DNA of 64,000 nucleotides from Bin55 sp963664665 (GTDB lineage Bacteria > Pseudomonadota > Gammaproteobacteria > Pseudomonadales > Azotimanducaceae). This document shows positions 25,686 through 33,716 of this stretch, in pieces. The stretch covers positions 62,001 through 126,000 of the forward strand of contig CAXXMH010000008.1 in the NCBI GenBank assembly GCA_963664665.2, read 5' to 3'. The position numbers and the translations under genes were made by a program. The notes beneath the pieces are model-generated. The model did no database searches and was not told the DNA's origin. It worked only from the letters and a program-made list of their open reading frames with translations. How positions within the stretch are numbered: the stretch's first letter is position 1; every line of letters begins with the position of its first letter.

Positions 25686-26472
25686 CCCACTCTATCCCGA
25701 CGACAAATCGCCAGACGGAGAAACCGAACACGACGCAGCGGTTGATGACGACGAACAGCCGCTCTTAAGTCACCTGGTCGAGCTGCGAAAGCGCATTCTG
25801 CGCGCTCTGCTAGCTATCGCCCTCATCTTCATTCCATTGATGTTGTTCGCCAACGATATCTATCGCTGGATCGCATCACCATTGATGGCACATTTACCCG
25901 AAGGTGCGACGATGATCGCTACCGAAGTAGCGTCGCCGTTTCTCACGCCGTTCAAAATGGCCGCTTATGGCGCTTTGTTCTTGGGCATGCCATTCGTCTT
26001 ACATCAGATCTGGGCATTCGTTGCACCAGGGCTATACCTTCGCGAGAAGAAGTTCGCAATTCCACTGCTCGTGTCCAGCGTGGTGCTCTTCTATCTCGGC
26101 ATGGTATTCGCCTATTTCATCGTTTTTCCTCTGGTCTTCCAGTTCTTCGCCGCAACAATACCGGACGACATCACTTGGATGACCGACATCAACGCTTACC
26201 TGAGTTTTGTGATCAAGATCATCACGGCTTTTGGCATCGTGTTTGAAATTCCTATCGCGACCATGCTTATCGTCCTGGCAGGTTTCAGTACTCCTAAGAG
26301 CATCGCGCGAAAGCGACCTTACGTCATCGTTGGATGCTTTTTTATCGGCATGATGCTAACGCCACCCGACATCATTTCACAAGTACTTCTTGCGATTCCG
26401 GCGTGGATTCTCTTTGAGCTTGGAATCTTGATGTCGAAGCTTGTCTTCAAGCCCGATGAAGAAGAAGAGTAA
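25678..26472 (+). CDS. tatC: Sec-independent translocase subunit TatC
   Basis: About 264 residues with six transmembrane helices. GTG 25678 (VSDPLYPDD) overlaps the tatB stop by eight bases; ATG 25663 (MGSQHV) is a possible alternative. LLSHLVELRKRILRALLAI is the conserved N-terminal motif, PFLTPFKMAAYGALFLGMPF and IWAFVAPGLYLREKK are signature loops, and ARKRPYVIVGCFFIGMMLTPPDIISQ contains the conserved C-terminal half. It binds the RR motif of Tat signals. Its 3' end overlaps dtd by 26 bases, tail to tail. Confidence 0.95.
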   Translation: MSDPLYPDDKSPDGETEHDAAVDDDEQPLLSHLVELRKRILRALLAIALIFIPLMLFANDIYRWIASPLMAHLPEGATMIATEVASPFLTPFKMAAYGALFLGMPFVLHQIWAFVAPGLYLREKKFAIPLLVSSVVLFYLGMVFAYFIVFPLVFQFFAATIPDDITWMTDINAYLSFVIKIITAFGIVFEIPIATMLIVLAGFSTPKSIARKRPYVIVGCFFIGMMLTPPDIISQVLLAIPAWILFELGILMSKLVFKPDEEEE

Positions 26473-26887
26473 CCGGTCCGTCGTTCACCAGAGCGACTTG
26501 CATATTCGCACCAAATTGACCTGTCGCAACGATCGACACGTGTTGTCGAAGAACTTCGACATAGTGATTAACCAGTAGTTCCGCATCAGGCGGGTCCGCT
26601 GCATTTGAGAAACTTGGGCGATTACCCTTTCTCAAATCTGCGGCAAGCGTGAATTGCGAGACGACTAAGACCGATCCTTCAACGTCAACCACGGAGCGGT
26701 CCATTGGTTTACTGGCGCTTGGAAATACACGTAGCGACGCGGTTTTAGCCGCGAGGCGAGTAGCGTGATCAACCGAATCTCCCCGTTCCACGCCTAGAAA
26801 CACCACCAATCCACTATCGATTGCGGCGATTTCAGCACCTTCAACAGAAACTGAAGCGCTGGTGACGCGTTGAAGGAGCGCTTTCAA
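26447..26887 (-). CDS. dtd: D-aminoacyl-tRNA deacylase
   Basis: 146 residues; hydrolyses D-aminoacyl-tRNA (and Gly-tRNA-Ala), a translation quality control step. The start is TTG 26887, supported by an excellent TAGGAGGGAG ribosome-binding site at 26890-26899. MKALLQRVTSASVSV, the SQFTLAADLRKGNRPSF motif and the C-terminal NDGPVTLLL (the cross-subunit GP motif) identify DTD. It is divergent from the PP-loop gene, 23 bases away. Confidence 0.95.
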   Translation of the reverse strand: MKALLQRVTSASVSVEGAEIAAIDSGLVVFLGVERGDSVDHATRLAAKTASLRVFPSASKPMDRSVVDVEGSVLVVSQFTLAADLRKGNRPSFSNAADPPDAELLVNHYVEVLRQHVSIVATGQFGANMQVALVNDGPVTLLLHRA

Positions 26888-26910
26888 AACTCCCTCCTAA
26901 AATTCCGCGC

Positions 26911-27975
26911 ATGCGTGCGCTCTCTCGACAACCAAGTGCCATCGCCCTCATCTCTGGTGGGCTGGATTCCATGTTGGCTGCAAAAGTAGTTCAATCTCAA
27001 GGTGTATACGTCGAAGGCGTGAATTTCTTTACCGGATTTTGCGTCGAGGGTCACACTCAGGCTGTTAGGCGATCGAAGAAGCAAAAAGTCAAACGTCATT
27101 CAGCACTCTGGTGTGCAGAACAAATCGGCATTCCGATGCAAATCGTCGACATTTCCGAAGAATACAAGGATATTGTTATACAGCCGCAATACGGCTACGG
27201 CCGGTTGTTGAATCCTTGTTTAGATTGCAAGATTTTTATGGTGAATCGCGCGCTTGACCTGAAGAGCAATCGTGGCGAGCCTTTCGATTTCGTGATTACT
27301 GGAGAGGTTGTTGGACAACGACCCAAGTCGCAGCGAAAAGAAACTATGGGGATTATTGCCAAGGACTCTGGAGCACACGATCGTCTGCTAAGACCTTTAT
27401 GTGCCAAGAATCTGCCTCCCTCGCTGCCAGAACGTGAAGGTTGGGTGGATCGCGAAAAACTCCACGGATTCTCTGGTCGAAGCCGCAAACCACAGTTCGC
27501 GCTCGCCAAAGAGCTCGGCATTACGGAATGGAGTCAACCGGCAGGCGGTTGTTGTTTTCTCACCGACGAAAGCTATACCAAGAAACTACAGGATCTCTGG
27601 AATGCACGCGGTAGCAAGGAATATGACCTCGAGGACGTCATCTTGTTGAAGATCGGTCGGCACATCCGCCCGGCGCCGCACTTTAAACTCATCATAGGTC
27701 GGGAGGAGGGGGAAAACCAATACCTTCGCGGATTCCGACACAAATTTGCTCATATGTCCACGGTCTCTCACGTTGGACCACTTTGTTTGATCGATGGTGA
27801 GCTTTCGGCGGAAGAACGTGTGCTCGCATCGCGTATTCTGGCTCGTTACAGCCGCGGTCGGGCGGAACCCGAAGTAACCGTTTGCATCACTGACCAGTCA
27901 GGTGTCTCCGAAGAAGTGGTTGTGGAACCCATACAACCTCACATGGTTCCTGACGAGTGGTCATTGGCTAGCTAA
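26911..27975 (+). CDS. PP-loop ATPase, MnmA/ThiI-like (sulfur transfer to tRNA suspected)
   Basis: 354 residues. An N-terminal PP-loop (ALISGGLDSMLAAKVVQ) as in adenylating thiolases MnmA and ThiI. Conserved cysteines occur in PCLDCKIFM (about 98-102) and AGGCCFLTD (about 212-215). FDFVITGEVVGQRPKSQ and DRLLRPLCAKNLPPSLPE are further family segments. A C-terminal region (from about 240) is less recognisable. It is not canonical MnmA: the RNA-binding central domain and usual spacing are missing. The stop overlaps the start of tusA (TAATG), so a sulfur carrier is co-translated, which suggests thiolation of a tRNA or another small target. Confidence 0.7.
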   Translation: MRALSRQPSAIALISGGLDSMLAAKVVQSQGVYVEGVNFFTGFCVEGHTQAVRRSKKQKVKRHSALWCAEQIGIPMQIVDISEEYKDIVIQPQYGYGRLLNPCLDCKIFMVNRALDLKSNRGEPFDFVITGEVVGQRPKSQRKETMGIIAKDSGAHDRLLRPLCAKNLPPSLPEREGWVDREKLHGFSGRSRKPQFALAKELGITEWSQPAGGCCFLTDESYTKKLQDLWNARGSKEYDLEDVILLKIGRHIRPAPHFKLIIGREEGENQYLRGFRHKFAHMSTVSHVGPLCLIDGELSAEERVLASRILARYSRGRAEPEVTVCITDQSGVSEEVVVEPIQPHMVPDEWSLAS

Positions 27976-28238
27976 TGAGCGATTCAATGCTCATCGACAC
28001 GAAAGGCTTGTTGTGTCCGCTACCTGTGATTCGACTTCAAGAATTCGCACGTCAGGTTGAGACTGAAACTGAAGTAATCGTTATCGCCACGGACCCTGGA
28101 GTACTCGAGGATATCCCGACCTGGTGTCGAGTGAACGGGCATGAACACATTAAGTCAGAGCAACTCAACCACGAATTTCACGTCACGATAAAAGCCTTGC
28201 CGCAGGTCGAATTAGCGAGAGACCAAGAACCTAATTAG
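27975..28238 (+). CDS. TusA-family sulfur carrier protein
   Basis: 87 residues; DTKGLLCPLPVIRLQEFARQ contains the CPxP motif whose cysteine carries persulfide sulfur in TusA. The beta-alpha-beta fold continues through VIVIATDPGVLEDIPTWCRVNGHE and ends in FHVTIKAL. Start overlaps the PP-loop stop (TAATG). It probably donates sulfur to the PP-loop enzyme; whether it also serves MnmA in this organism cannot be told. Confidence 0.88.
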   Translation: MSDSMLIDTKGLLCPLPVIRLQEFARQVETETEVIVIATDPGVLEDIPTWCRVNGHEHIKSEQLNHEFHVTIKALPQVELARDQEPN

Positions 28239-28408
28239 CACTCGTCAGCAATGCGCAGTCTCATCGAGAGCTCCGTTCACGGCAAGTTATGTACACGTTA
28301 GTGCGCGCGAAATCCTATCTTCCAGTTGTCCATGTGGTTTAGGCTGCGTCCGTAAATAATCGATTCAATCCTAGGTCTAAAATGCCGCGCTCAAGACGAG
28401 GAACGATC

Positions 28409-29509
28409 ATGCCGGCAACCAAAGAATCAATATCGCGAGCTGTTTCACCCAAAGACGGCCCCGTCGCTGTAACGGGCTCGAGCGGTTACATCGGCTCATG
28501 GATCGTTGAAGATTTACTTGACCAAGGTTATGAAACCCGCGCTTGCGTTCGAGATAAGGGTAGTTCCGCGAAAGTCGATCACCTGCTTGAGTTAGCGGAG
28601 GATCCCGCATACCGCGGGCAGCTTGAACTTTTCGAAGGCGATTTAAGTAAGGAAGGTAGCTACGACGCCGCGTTTCGTGACTGCAGCGCCGTTATTCACG
28701 CAGGCGCAGCAGTCGGTTACAACCGCGAGACGCCGCAGGAGGTGTACGACGGATGTTTCACTGAAGTGACTCACGTTCTCGAGAGTGCCATTAACGGCGG
28801 TGCGCTGCGGAGATTCGTTTTTACGAGTTCATTCGCAGCTGTGGGTCATCCTCGACCGCAAGGCTACGTATTCACTGAAAAAGACTGGTGCGGCGACAAC
28901 CTTGAGGGCTACCGAGGTCGATGGACGGAGGAACAGATTCCGAAGAACCGTGATATCGCGTACGCGATGGCGAAGGCGAATACGGAACGCATGATCTACA
29001 AACGAGCTGCGGATCTCGGAACATTCGATGCAATGGCCATTCTGCCTCTGCACGTGATTGGGCCACTGATGTGTGTAAATCACGACCAAGGCTGGAGCTG
29101 GCAAAACTGCATGCGCTATATGATGCAAGGCAAGCCGTACAAAAAGTCAGCCGGTGGTCGTATGCTCTGGAATTGCGTCGATGTGCGAGACACCGCCCGT
29201 GCGCATCGGCTGGCGGCCGAAAGCACGGTTGCATCGAATGGTTCTCGATACATTCTGTCGGCGGAAGATAGAAGCGGCGAACTAACTACATGGGAGTTGC
29301 AACAGCTTCTCTACGATCTATATCCTAACGTTGACCTCATCGGCGGCGAAGAAATGGATGGCGATGAACCTGCTCAACCTACCTACGACTCGCCGCGTTC
29401 CTACTGCTTACTCGCCAAGCAGGAACTAGGGTTAGATTCCTACTCCATCGAGGAAACTGTGCGCGATACGATCGACTCTTATTACGCATTAGGTATTCTC
29501 GAAACTTAG
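28409..29509 (+). CDS. NAD(P)-dependent extended SDR (dihydroflavonol reductase-like)
   Basis: About 366 residues. ATG 28409 is preferred to ATG 28382 because CGAGGA lies six bases before it. Rossmann motif VTGSSGYIGSWIVEDLLDQG, AVIHAGAAVGYN, FTSSFAAVGHP (catalytic Ser) and YAMAKANTERM (catalytic YxxxK) define the extended SDR family; the nearest named group is dihydroflavonol-4-reductase/epimerase. It stands alone and its substrate is unknown. Confidence 0.85.
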   Translation: MPATKESISRAVSPKDGPVAVTGSSGYIGSWIVEDLLDQGYETRACVRDKGSSAKVDHLLELAEDPAYRGQLELFEGDLSKEGSYDAAFRDCSAVIHAGAAVGYNRETPQEVYDGCFTEVTHVLESAINGGALRRFVFTSSFAAVGHPRPQGYVFTEKDWCGDNLEGYRGRWTEEQIPKNRDIAYAMAKANTERMIYKRAADLGTFDAMAILPLHVIGPLMCVNHDQGWSWQNCMRYMMQGKPYKKSAGGRMLWNCVDVRDTARAHRLAAESTVASNGSRYILSAEDRSGELTTWELQQLLYDLYPNVDLIGGEEMDGDEPAQPTYDSPRSYCLLAKQELGLDSYSIEETVRDTIDSYYALGILET

Positions 29510-29622
29510 TCAAATTCTTATGTAAGTCCGTCGTTTTGTAAACGCTCGCACTCGCGATCTCGTAAAGCGACACGTTTCAACGCATCGAGCCGACGCTCTT
29601 GCTCATAATTTGTGCAATGATG

Positions 29623-29639
29623 TGCACTATTATTGTGCA
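29623..29639 (+). promoter_or_regulatory. Probable NtrC binding site
   Basis: TGCAC-TATTATT-GTGCA is a perfect inverted repeat with the spacing of the NtrC consensus (TGCAC-N7-GTGCA). It lies about 55 bases upstream of the -24 box of the sigma-54 promoter. A second half-site GTGCA at 29612-29616 may form a weaker adjacent site. It predicts autoactivation of ntrBC under nitrogen limitation. Confidence 0.75.
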
Positions 29640-29676
29640 ATTCCGAATAATCGCAGCCTGAATCACCTGTGATTCA

Positions 29677-29692
29677 TGGCACGAATATTGCA
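29677..29692 (+). promoter_or_regulatory. Sigma-54 promoter of glnL-glnG
   Basis: TGGCACG-AATA-TTGCA matches the sigma-54 consensus (TGGCACG-N4-TTGCW) exactly, with GG at 29678-29679 and GC at 29690-29691 correctly spaced. Transcription would start near 29703, about 20 bases before the glnL ATG at 29723, so the leader would be short. Confidence 0.85.
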
Positions 29693-29722
29693 TAAACCCA
29701 ATGACTTCGTAATAGCTGCCCC

Positions 29723-30793
29723 ATGCCAGTCCAACAAGACATTCTTGACGCGATCAAAGTCGCGATTGTCGTTGTGGACGCAAAGTTCGCGATCCTGTAT
29801 ATGAATAACACCGCGGAAGACTTTTGTGGCGGCAGTCTAGAGCACTTTCGTGGTGAAAAAATCGGTGCCTTGTTTGAAGGTCGCGAAGTAACGGAAACTG
29901 CCCTGCAACAATGCTTTGATGCATACGAGACCTACACGTTGCGGCAAGTCCAGCTCAAGATCTCAGCCACCAACCAACAAACCGTTGCAAATATCGCCGT
30001 TTCCCCGATCTCGGGTCAGCGGCTTGTATTTGAAATCGAACCATTCGATCGCATCTTGTTCATGAACAAAGAAGACCAGATGCGAAATGCACAGCTCGCA
30101 AGCCGGCAACTGGTGCGAGGTATGGCGCACGAAATCAAGAATCCGCTCGGAAGCATTCGAGGCGCTGCGCAGCTCTTACGCAAAGGACTCGCGACTGGTG
30201 AACAATCTGAATACACAGATTTGATCATCGGCGAAGTCGATCGACTAAAGACACTAGTAGATCGGATGTTAGGTCCTAATCACACGCCTTGTTTCGAAGT
30301 CGTCAACATCCATGAAGTCATCGAGAAGGTACTTCGCGTCGTTGAAAGTGACCTCGACGCGAACTGGCAGCTCGAACGTGACTATGACCCGAGTATGCCT
30401 GGCGTGCTTGGCGATTTCGACCAACTGACACAAGCGTTGCTGAACATCATTCAGAATGCAAAGGACGCCACCCAAAACGAAACCACACCCCGTTTGGTGA
30501 TTCGTACGGGCATCGAGCACCAATTCACAATCGGCACGACGCGACACCCAACGGTTGCCCGAGTACAAATCGAAGATAACGGCATTGGCATTCCTCCTGA
30601 TCTCCAAGATCAGATCTTCTTTCCTCTCGTGACCGGAAAACCAAGCGGGACAGGTCTAGGGTTAGCGATTACCCACACGATCATTGGCATGCACCATGGA
30701 TTGATTGTGTGCAACAGCGAACAAGGACTAACCTCGTTCGTAATCTATCTTCCGCTTGCGATCAACGGTGAAGGGAACTCAGACACACCATGA
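29723..30793 (+). CDS. glnL: Nitrogen regulation sensor kinase NtrB
   Basis: 356 residues, cytoplasmic, no membrane segment. N-terminal PAS domain (about 8-110), then the H-box RGMAHEIKNPLGSIRGAAQLL with phosphoacceptor His near 136, N-box LTQALLNIIQNAKDA, G1 IEDNGIGIPPDLQDQIFFPLVTGKPSGTGLGLAI. NtrB phosphorylates or dephosphorylates NtrC under control of PII. ATGA overlap with glnG. The sigma-54 promoter directly upstream makes this a self-activated operon. Confidence 0.95.
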   Translation: MPVQQDILDAIKVAIVVVDAKFAILYMNNTAEDFCGGSLEHFRGEKIGALFEGREVTETALQQCFDAYETYTLRQVQLKISATNQQTVANIAVSPISGQRLVFEIEPFDRILFMNKEDQMRNAQLASRQLVRGMAHEIKNPLGSIRGAAQLLRKGLATGEQSEYTDLIIGEVDRLKTLVDRMLGPNHTPCFEVVNIHEVIEKVLRVVESDLDANWQLERDYDPSMPGVLGDFDQLTQALLNIIQNAKDATQNETTPRLVIRTGIEHQFTIGTTRHPTVARVQIEDNGIGIPPDLQDQIFFPLVTGKPSGTGLGLAITHTIIGMHHGLIVCNSEQGLTSFVIYLPLAINGEGNSDTP

Positions 30794-32184
30794 GTAAGGA
30801 TTCCGTCTGGATCGTAGATGACGACAAGAGTATTCGGTTTGTTCTCGAAAGGGCACTCGCAAACTTTGGAATGACTGCTCGGACTTTCGAAAACGTTAAA
30901 AGCGTGCTGTCGGAACTAGACCAGGACCAACCAGCGGTGATTCTCACAGATGTCCGCATGCCGGGTTTGGACGGATATGAACTCCTAAGGCAGGTCAAGG
31001 CCGACCACCCGGGTATTCCGATCGTCGTTATGACCGCATACTCTGATCTGGAAAGTACGGTGACGTCGTTTAGCGAAGGCGCATTTGAATATCTCTCAAA
31101 ACCCTTCGACATAGATGACGTTCACAACACTCTGCGACGAGCGCTTACGCAAAGTCGAACCGACGCGCCCGTTGATGACAAGCCTCCGGCAATTACCGAT
31201 GCAATCATTGGACAAGCACCGGCCATGCAAGAAGCCTATCGTGCTATCGCGAGGCTATCGCAATCAAGTGCAACGGTATTGATTACCGGCGAGACCGGTA
31301 CCGGCAAAGAGCTTGTCGCCAATGCTCTGCATACGCATAGTCCTCGTGCCGACGCACCATTCGTCGCGTTGAATATGGCGGCGCTCCCCAATGACCTGAT
31401 CGAAGCCGAGTTGTTTGGGTTCGAAAAAGGTGCCTTCACTGGTGCCAATACCCGTCGAATCGGTCTATTCGAACAAGCACATTCAGGCACCTTATTTCTC
31501 GATGAAATCGCGGATATGCCGCTCACCGCGCAAACAAGATTGTTGCGCGTACTTTCGGACGGTAGTTTCTTTCGCATTGGCGGTCGCGAATCAATCACGG
31601 TAGATGTTCGCATCATCGCCGCGACACATGGGGACATGGAGCACCTCGTCAGCGAGGGTCAGTTTCGAGAGGATCTATACCACCGGCTCAACGTAATTCG
31701 CATACATGTCCCTCCCCTACGCGATCGCAAGTCTGATATCGTTGCGCTGACTGGGAAATTCATGCGTGAAGCGGCAGAGACTCTTGGGGTCGAAACTAAG
31801 ACCTTATCTGACGAAACGCTTTCGTATCTTGAGGCGCTGGACTGGCCAGGGAATGTAAGGCAGCTGGAGAATACGTGCCACTGGCTCACCGTTATGGCGC
31901 CAGGTCGCGAGGTGGTCTTATCGGATCTACCTCCTGAATTACATGCTGGAGTCCAGCCCGATCAAATTTCGAGCGACTGGTCACGCTCCTTAAGAGCTTA
32001 CATTCAAGAGCATCTAGACAGTGGTGGCAAACACTTACTAGACGCTACTCAGCCCGTGTTCGAACGCACTCTCATTGACATGGCGTTGGCACATACGTCG
32101 GGGCACAAGCAGGAAGCGGCGAAACTCATCGGCTACGCGCGTAATACACTTTCACAGAAGATCAACAAATACCAGATTACGTGA
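30790..32184 (+). CDS. glnG: Nitrogen regulation response regulator NtrC
   Basis: 464 residues. Receiver domain with acidic pocket VDDD and phosphoacceptor Asp54 (ILTDVRMPG), AAA+ domain (about 140-380) with Walker A GETGTGKELVA, the sigma-54 contact loop GAFTGANTRR, and Walker B GTLFLDEIAD, then a Fis-type helix-turn-helix at the C-terminus (GHKQEAAKLIGYARNTLSQKI). It activates sigma-54 promoters under nitrogen limitation, including probably its own. Confidence 0.96.
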   Translation: MSKDSVWIVDDDKSIRFVLERALANFGMTARTFENVKSVLSELDQDQPAVILTDVRMPGLDGYELLRQVKADHPGIPIVVMTAYSDLESTVTSFSEGAFEYLSKPFDIDDVHNTLRRALTQSRTDAPVDDKPPAITDAIIGQAPAMQEAYRAIARLSQSSATVLITGETGTGKELVANALHTHSPRADAPFVALNMAALPNDLIEAELFGFEKGAFTGANTRRIGLFEQAHSGTLFLDEIADMPLTAQTRLLRVLSDGSFFRIGGRESITVDVRIIAATHGDMEHLVSEGQFREDLYHRLNVIRIHVPPLRDRKSDIVALTGKFMREAAETLGVETKTLSDETLSYLEALDWPGNVRQLENTCHWLTVMAPGREVVLSDLPPELHAGVQPDQISSDWSRSLRAYIQEHLDSGGKHLLDATQPVFERTLIDMALAHTSGHKQEAAKLIGYARNTLSQKINKYQIT

Positions 32185-32675
32185 GTGAGGATTCGGCTGA
32201 GTTCAGCAAGAAGATTCTGAATATCGTTCTCTATCAACCCGAAATTCCACCCAATACTGGCAACACGATCCGCTTAGCCGCGAATACTGGCGCGTCACTG
32301 ACTCTCGTAGAACCGCTCGGCTTCGAGATGGACGATCGAAAATTACGTCGCGCCGGACTCGACTACGATGAATGGGTCAGTGTTCGTATCTGTAGTACGT
32401 TGGCAGATGCGTTAGCGCCTTTCGACCCACGACGTGTTTTCGCCTTTTCGACGAAGGCGACACGTTCATTTGCGGAAGTCGCATATCAGCCATATGACGT
32501 CTTGATGTTTGGTCCAGAGACCAGAGGATTACCTGACGCTATACGTGCGCGATTCATGGACAACCTCGTCCGTATCCCGATGTTGCCAAACAGTCGAAGT
32601 ATGAATATGGCGAATTCCGTTGCGGTCGCGCTCTACGAAGCGTGGCGTCAAATCGGATTTGAAGGCGGCGATTGA
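32181..32675 (+). CDS. trmL: tRNA (cytidine(34)-2'-O)-methyltransferase TrmL
   Basis: 164-residue SPOUT methyltransferase modifying the wobble base of tRNA-Leu. GTG 32181 overlaps the glnG stop (GTGA). Motifs: LYQPEIPPNTGNTIRLAANTGA, DVLMFGPETRGLPD and the knot region IPMLPNSRSMNMANSVAVALYEAWRQ. Co-transcription with ntrBC is not the usual arrangement for trmL but is suggested by the overlap. Confidence 0.95.
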   Translation: MSEDSAEFSKKILNIVLYQPEIPPNTGNTIRLAANTGASLTLVEPLGFEMDDRKLRRAGLDYDEWVSVRICSTLADALAPFDPRRVFAFSTKATRSFAEVAYQPYDVLMFGPETRGLPDAIRARFMDNLVRIPMLPNSRSMNMANSVAVALYEAWRQIGFEGGD

Positions 32676-32682
32676 ATGCCGA

Positions 32683-33183
32683 TCAGTTCATAACCTCGTC
32701 GGAGCTTACGTTCGCGCTTACAGCAGATTGCGTGTTTTTTAAATTCATCTGCCGCAGCCCCTCCTCAAATATCTTCTCAAAATTGAAATGACCCAACATC
32801 AGCGGCGGTAATGACATACGCACGGCCAAATTGTCGACCGCTTCGCGCACGTATGGAAACAGTGCATTGGTCGCTTCAACTGCAAGAATCCGTTGCACAT
32901 CCTCCTGTTTAGTATCGGCCTGAACCCGCACCAACGCGGCTTGCTCGAGGGTCATCTCTAACGCTAATTTATCGAGGTTTTTGCAGGTCATCGTCAGCTT
33001 GAGTGCTACTTCGTAACGATGATCGCTTACTTTACGAAAATCCCCTTGAATATTCATGTCGGCGTTCGGTTGCCACTTCATGTCAAACAGTTCTGGCGTT
33101 TCATTTAACGTCACATTGACATTACGTAGATAAATACGCTCGAACCGCCATGCGAGGTTGATCTTTATCGTCGCATCCGCCAT
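32683..33183 (-). CDS. secB: Protein-export chaperone SecB
   Basis: 166 residues. The conserved INLAWRFERIYLRNVNVTLNETPELF segment (usually xxIxRIYxKDxSFE.P) is recognisable, and VEATNALFPYVREAVDNLAVRMSLPPLMLGHFNFEKIFEE is the diagnostic C-terminal half. SecB holds preproteins for SecA. Convergent with trmL. In E. coli grxC lies between secB and yibN; here the rhodanese gene follows at once upstream, so grxC is missing at this site. Confidence 0.93.
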   Translation of the reverse strand: MADATIKINLAWRFERIYLRNVNVTLNETPELFDMKWQPNADMNIQGDFRKVSDHRYEVALKLTMTCKNLDKLALEMTLEQAALVRVQADTKQEDVQRILAVEATNALFPYVREAVDNLAVRMSLPPLMLGHFNFEKIFEEGLRQMNLKNTQSAVSANVSSDEVMN

Positions 33184-33194
33184 AGCAGTGAAAG

Positions 33195-33617
33195 CTAGCC
33201 GCGTCCTTTGATTAGCGGCATATTTTCAGCTTGCCAAGCACTCAGTCCGCCTCGAAGCCGTGAGACGTTACGAAAACCTGCTTTCTTCAGCATCGTTCCC
33301 ATTGAACCAGCATGCTGCCCCATCTTGCAGACAATCACGACCGGTCGTTCTTTGAACTTTTCGAGTTCTTTCACTCGGGTCTGCAATGAGGAGTGTGGGA
33401 TATTGATCGAATCCGTGATATGACCCGCTGAGTACTCGCTTGTATCTCTTACATCAAGGACGACGGCCTTTTCTAGATTGACCAAGTTCACCAATTGCTG
33501 CGACGAAATCGATTGGCCGCTACGCTTCATTTCATTAATAAGGAACGCAACTAAAAGCGCCGCAAATGTTGTCGATAGCAACCAGTGATTTGCAATGAAT
33601 TCAACGAATTGGTCCAT
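33195..33617 (-). CDS. Membrane-anchored rhodanese-like protein (YibN-like)
   Basis: 140 residues: N-terminal transmembrane helix (HWLLSTTFAALLVAFLINEM) and a rhodanese domain with VVLDVRDTSEYSAGHI, PHSSL and the active-site loop IVCKMGQHAG, where Cys is the catalytic residue. It sits 11 bases upstream of secB on the same strand, the yibN-secB arrangement. Likely a thiosulfate/persulfide sulfurtransferase at the inner membrane; physiological substrate unknown. Confidence 0.85.
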   Translation of the reverse strand: MDQFVEFIANHWLLSTTFAALLVAFLINEMKRSGQSISSQQLVNLVNLEKAVVLDVRDTSEYSAGHITDSINIPHSSLQTRVKELEKFKERPVVIVCKMGQHAGSMGTMLKKAGFRNVSRLRGGLSAWQAENMPLIKGRG

Positions 33618-33716
33618 GTAAAAGCGCGAATCTAGATCAGTCTAATATCGAAAAATTATAGGATTGCGCTTGACGTCTAATTAGACTTCGGCGCTGACTT
33701 TTTCGCTATATACCCA

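Larger units (their letters stand above)
29510..29722. promoter_or_regulatory. glnL-glnG upstream control region
   Basis: A 213-base gap holding the NtrC site and sigma-54 promoter listed separately. On the minus strand a frame without a start (ending CERLQNDGLT near 29520) resembles the tail of a charged helical protein, possibly an eroded gene; evidence is weak. Confidence 0.6.

Noticed and set aside
29519..29670. Minus-strand frame ending CERLQNDGLT near the ntrBC promoter
   Set aside because: It could be the tail of an eroded gene, but it has no start and overlaps the NtrC site; too weak to list as a gene.
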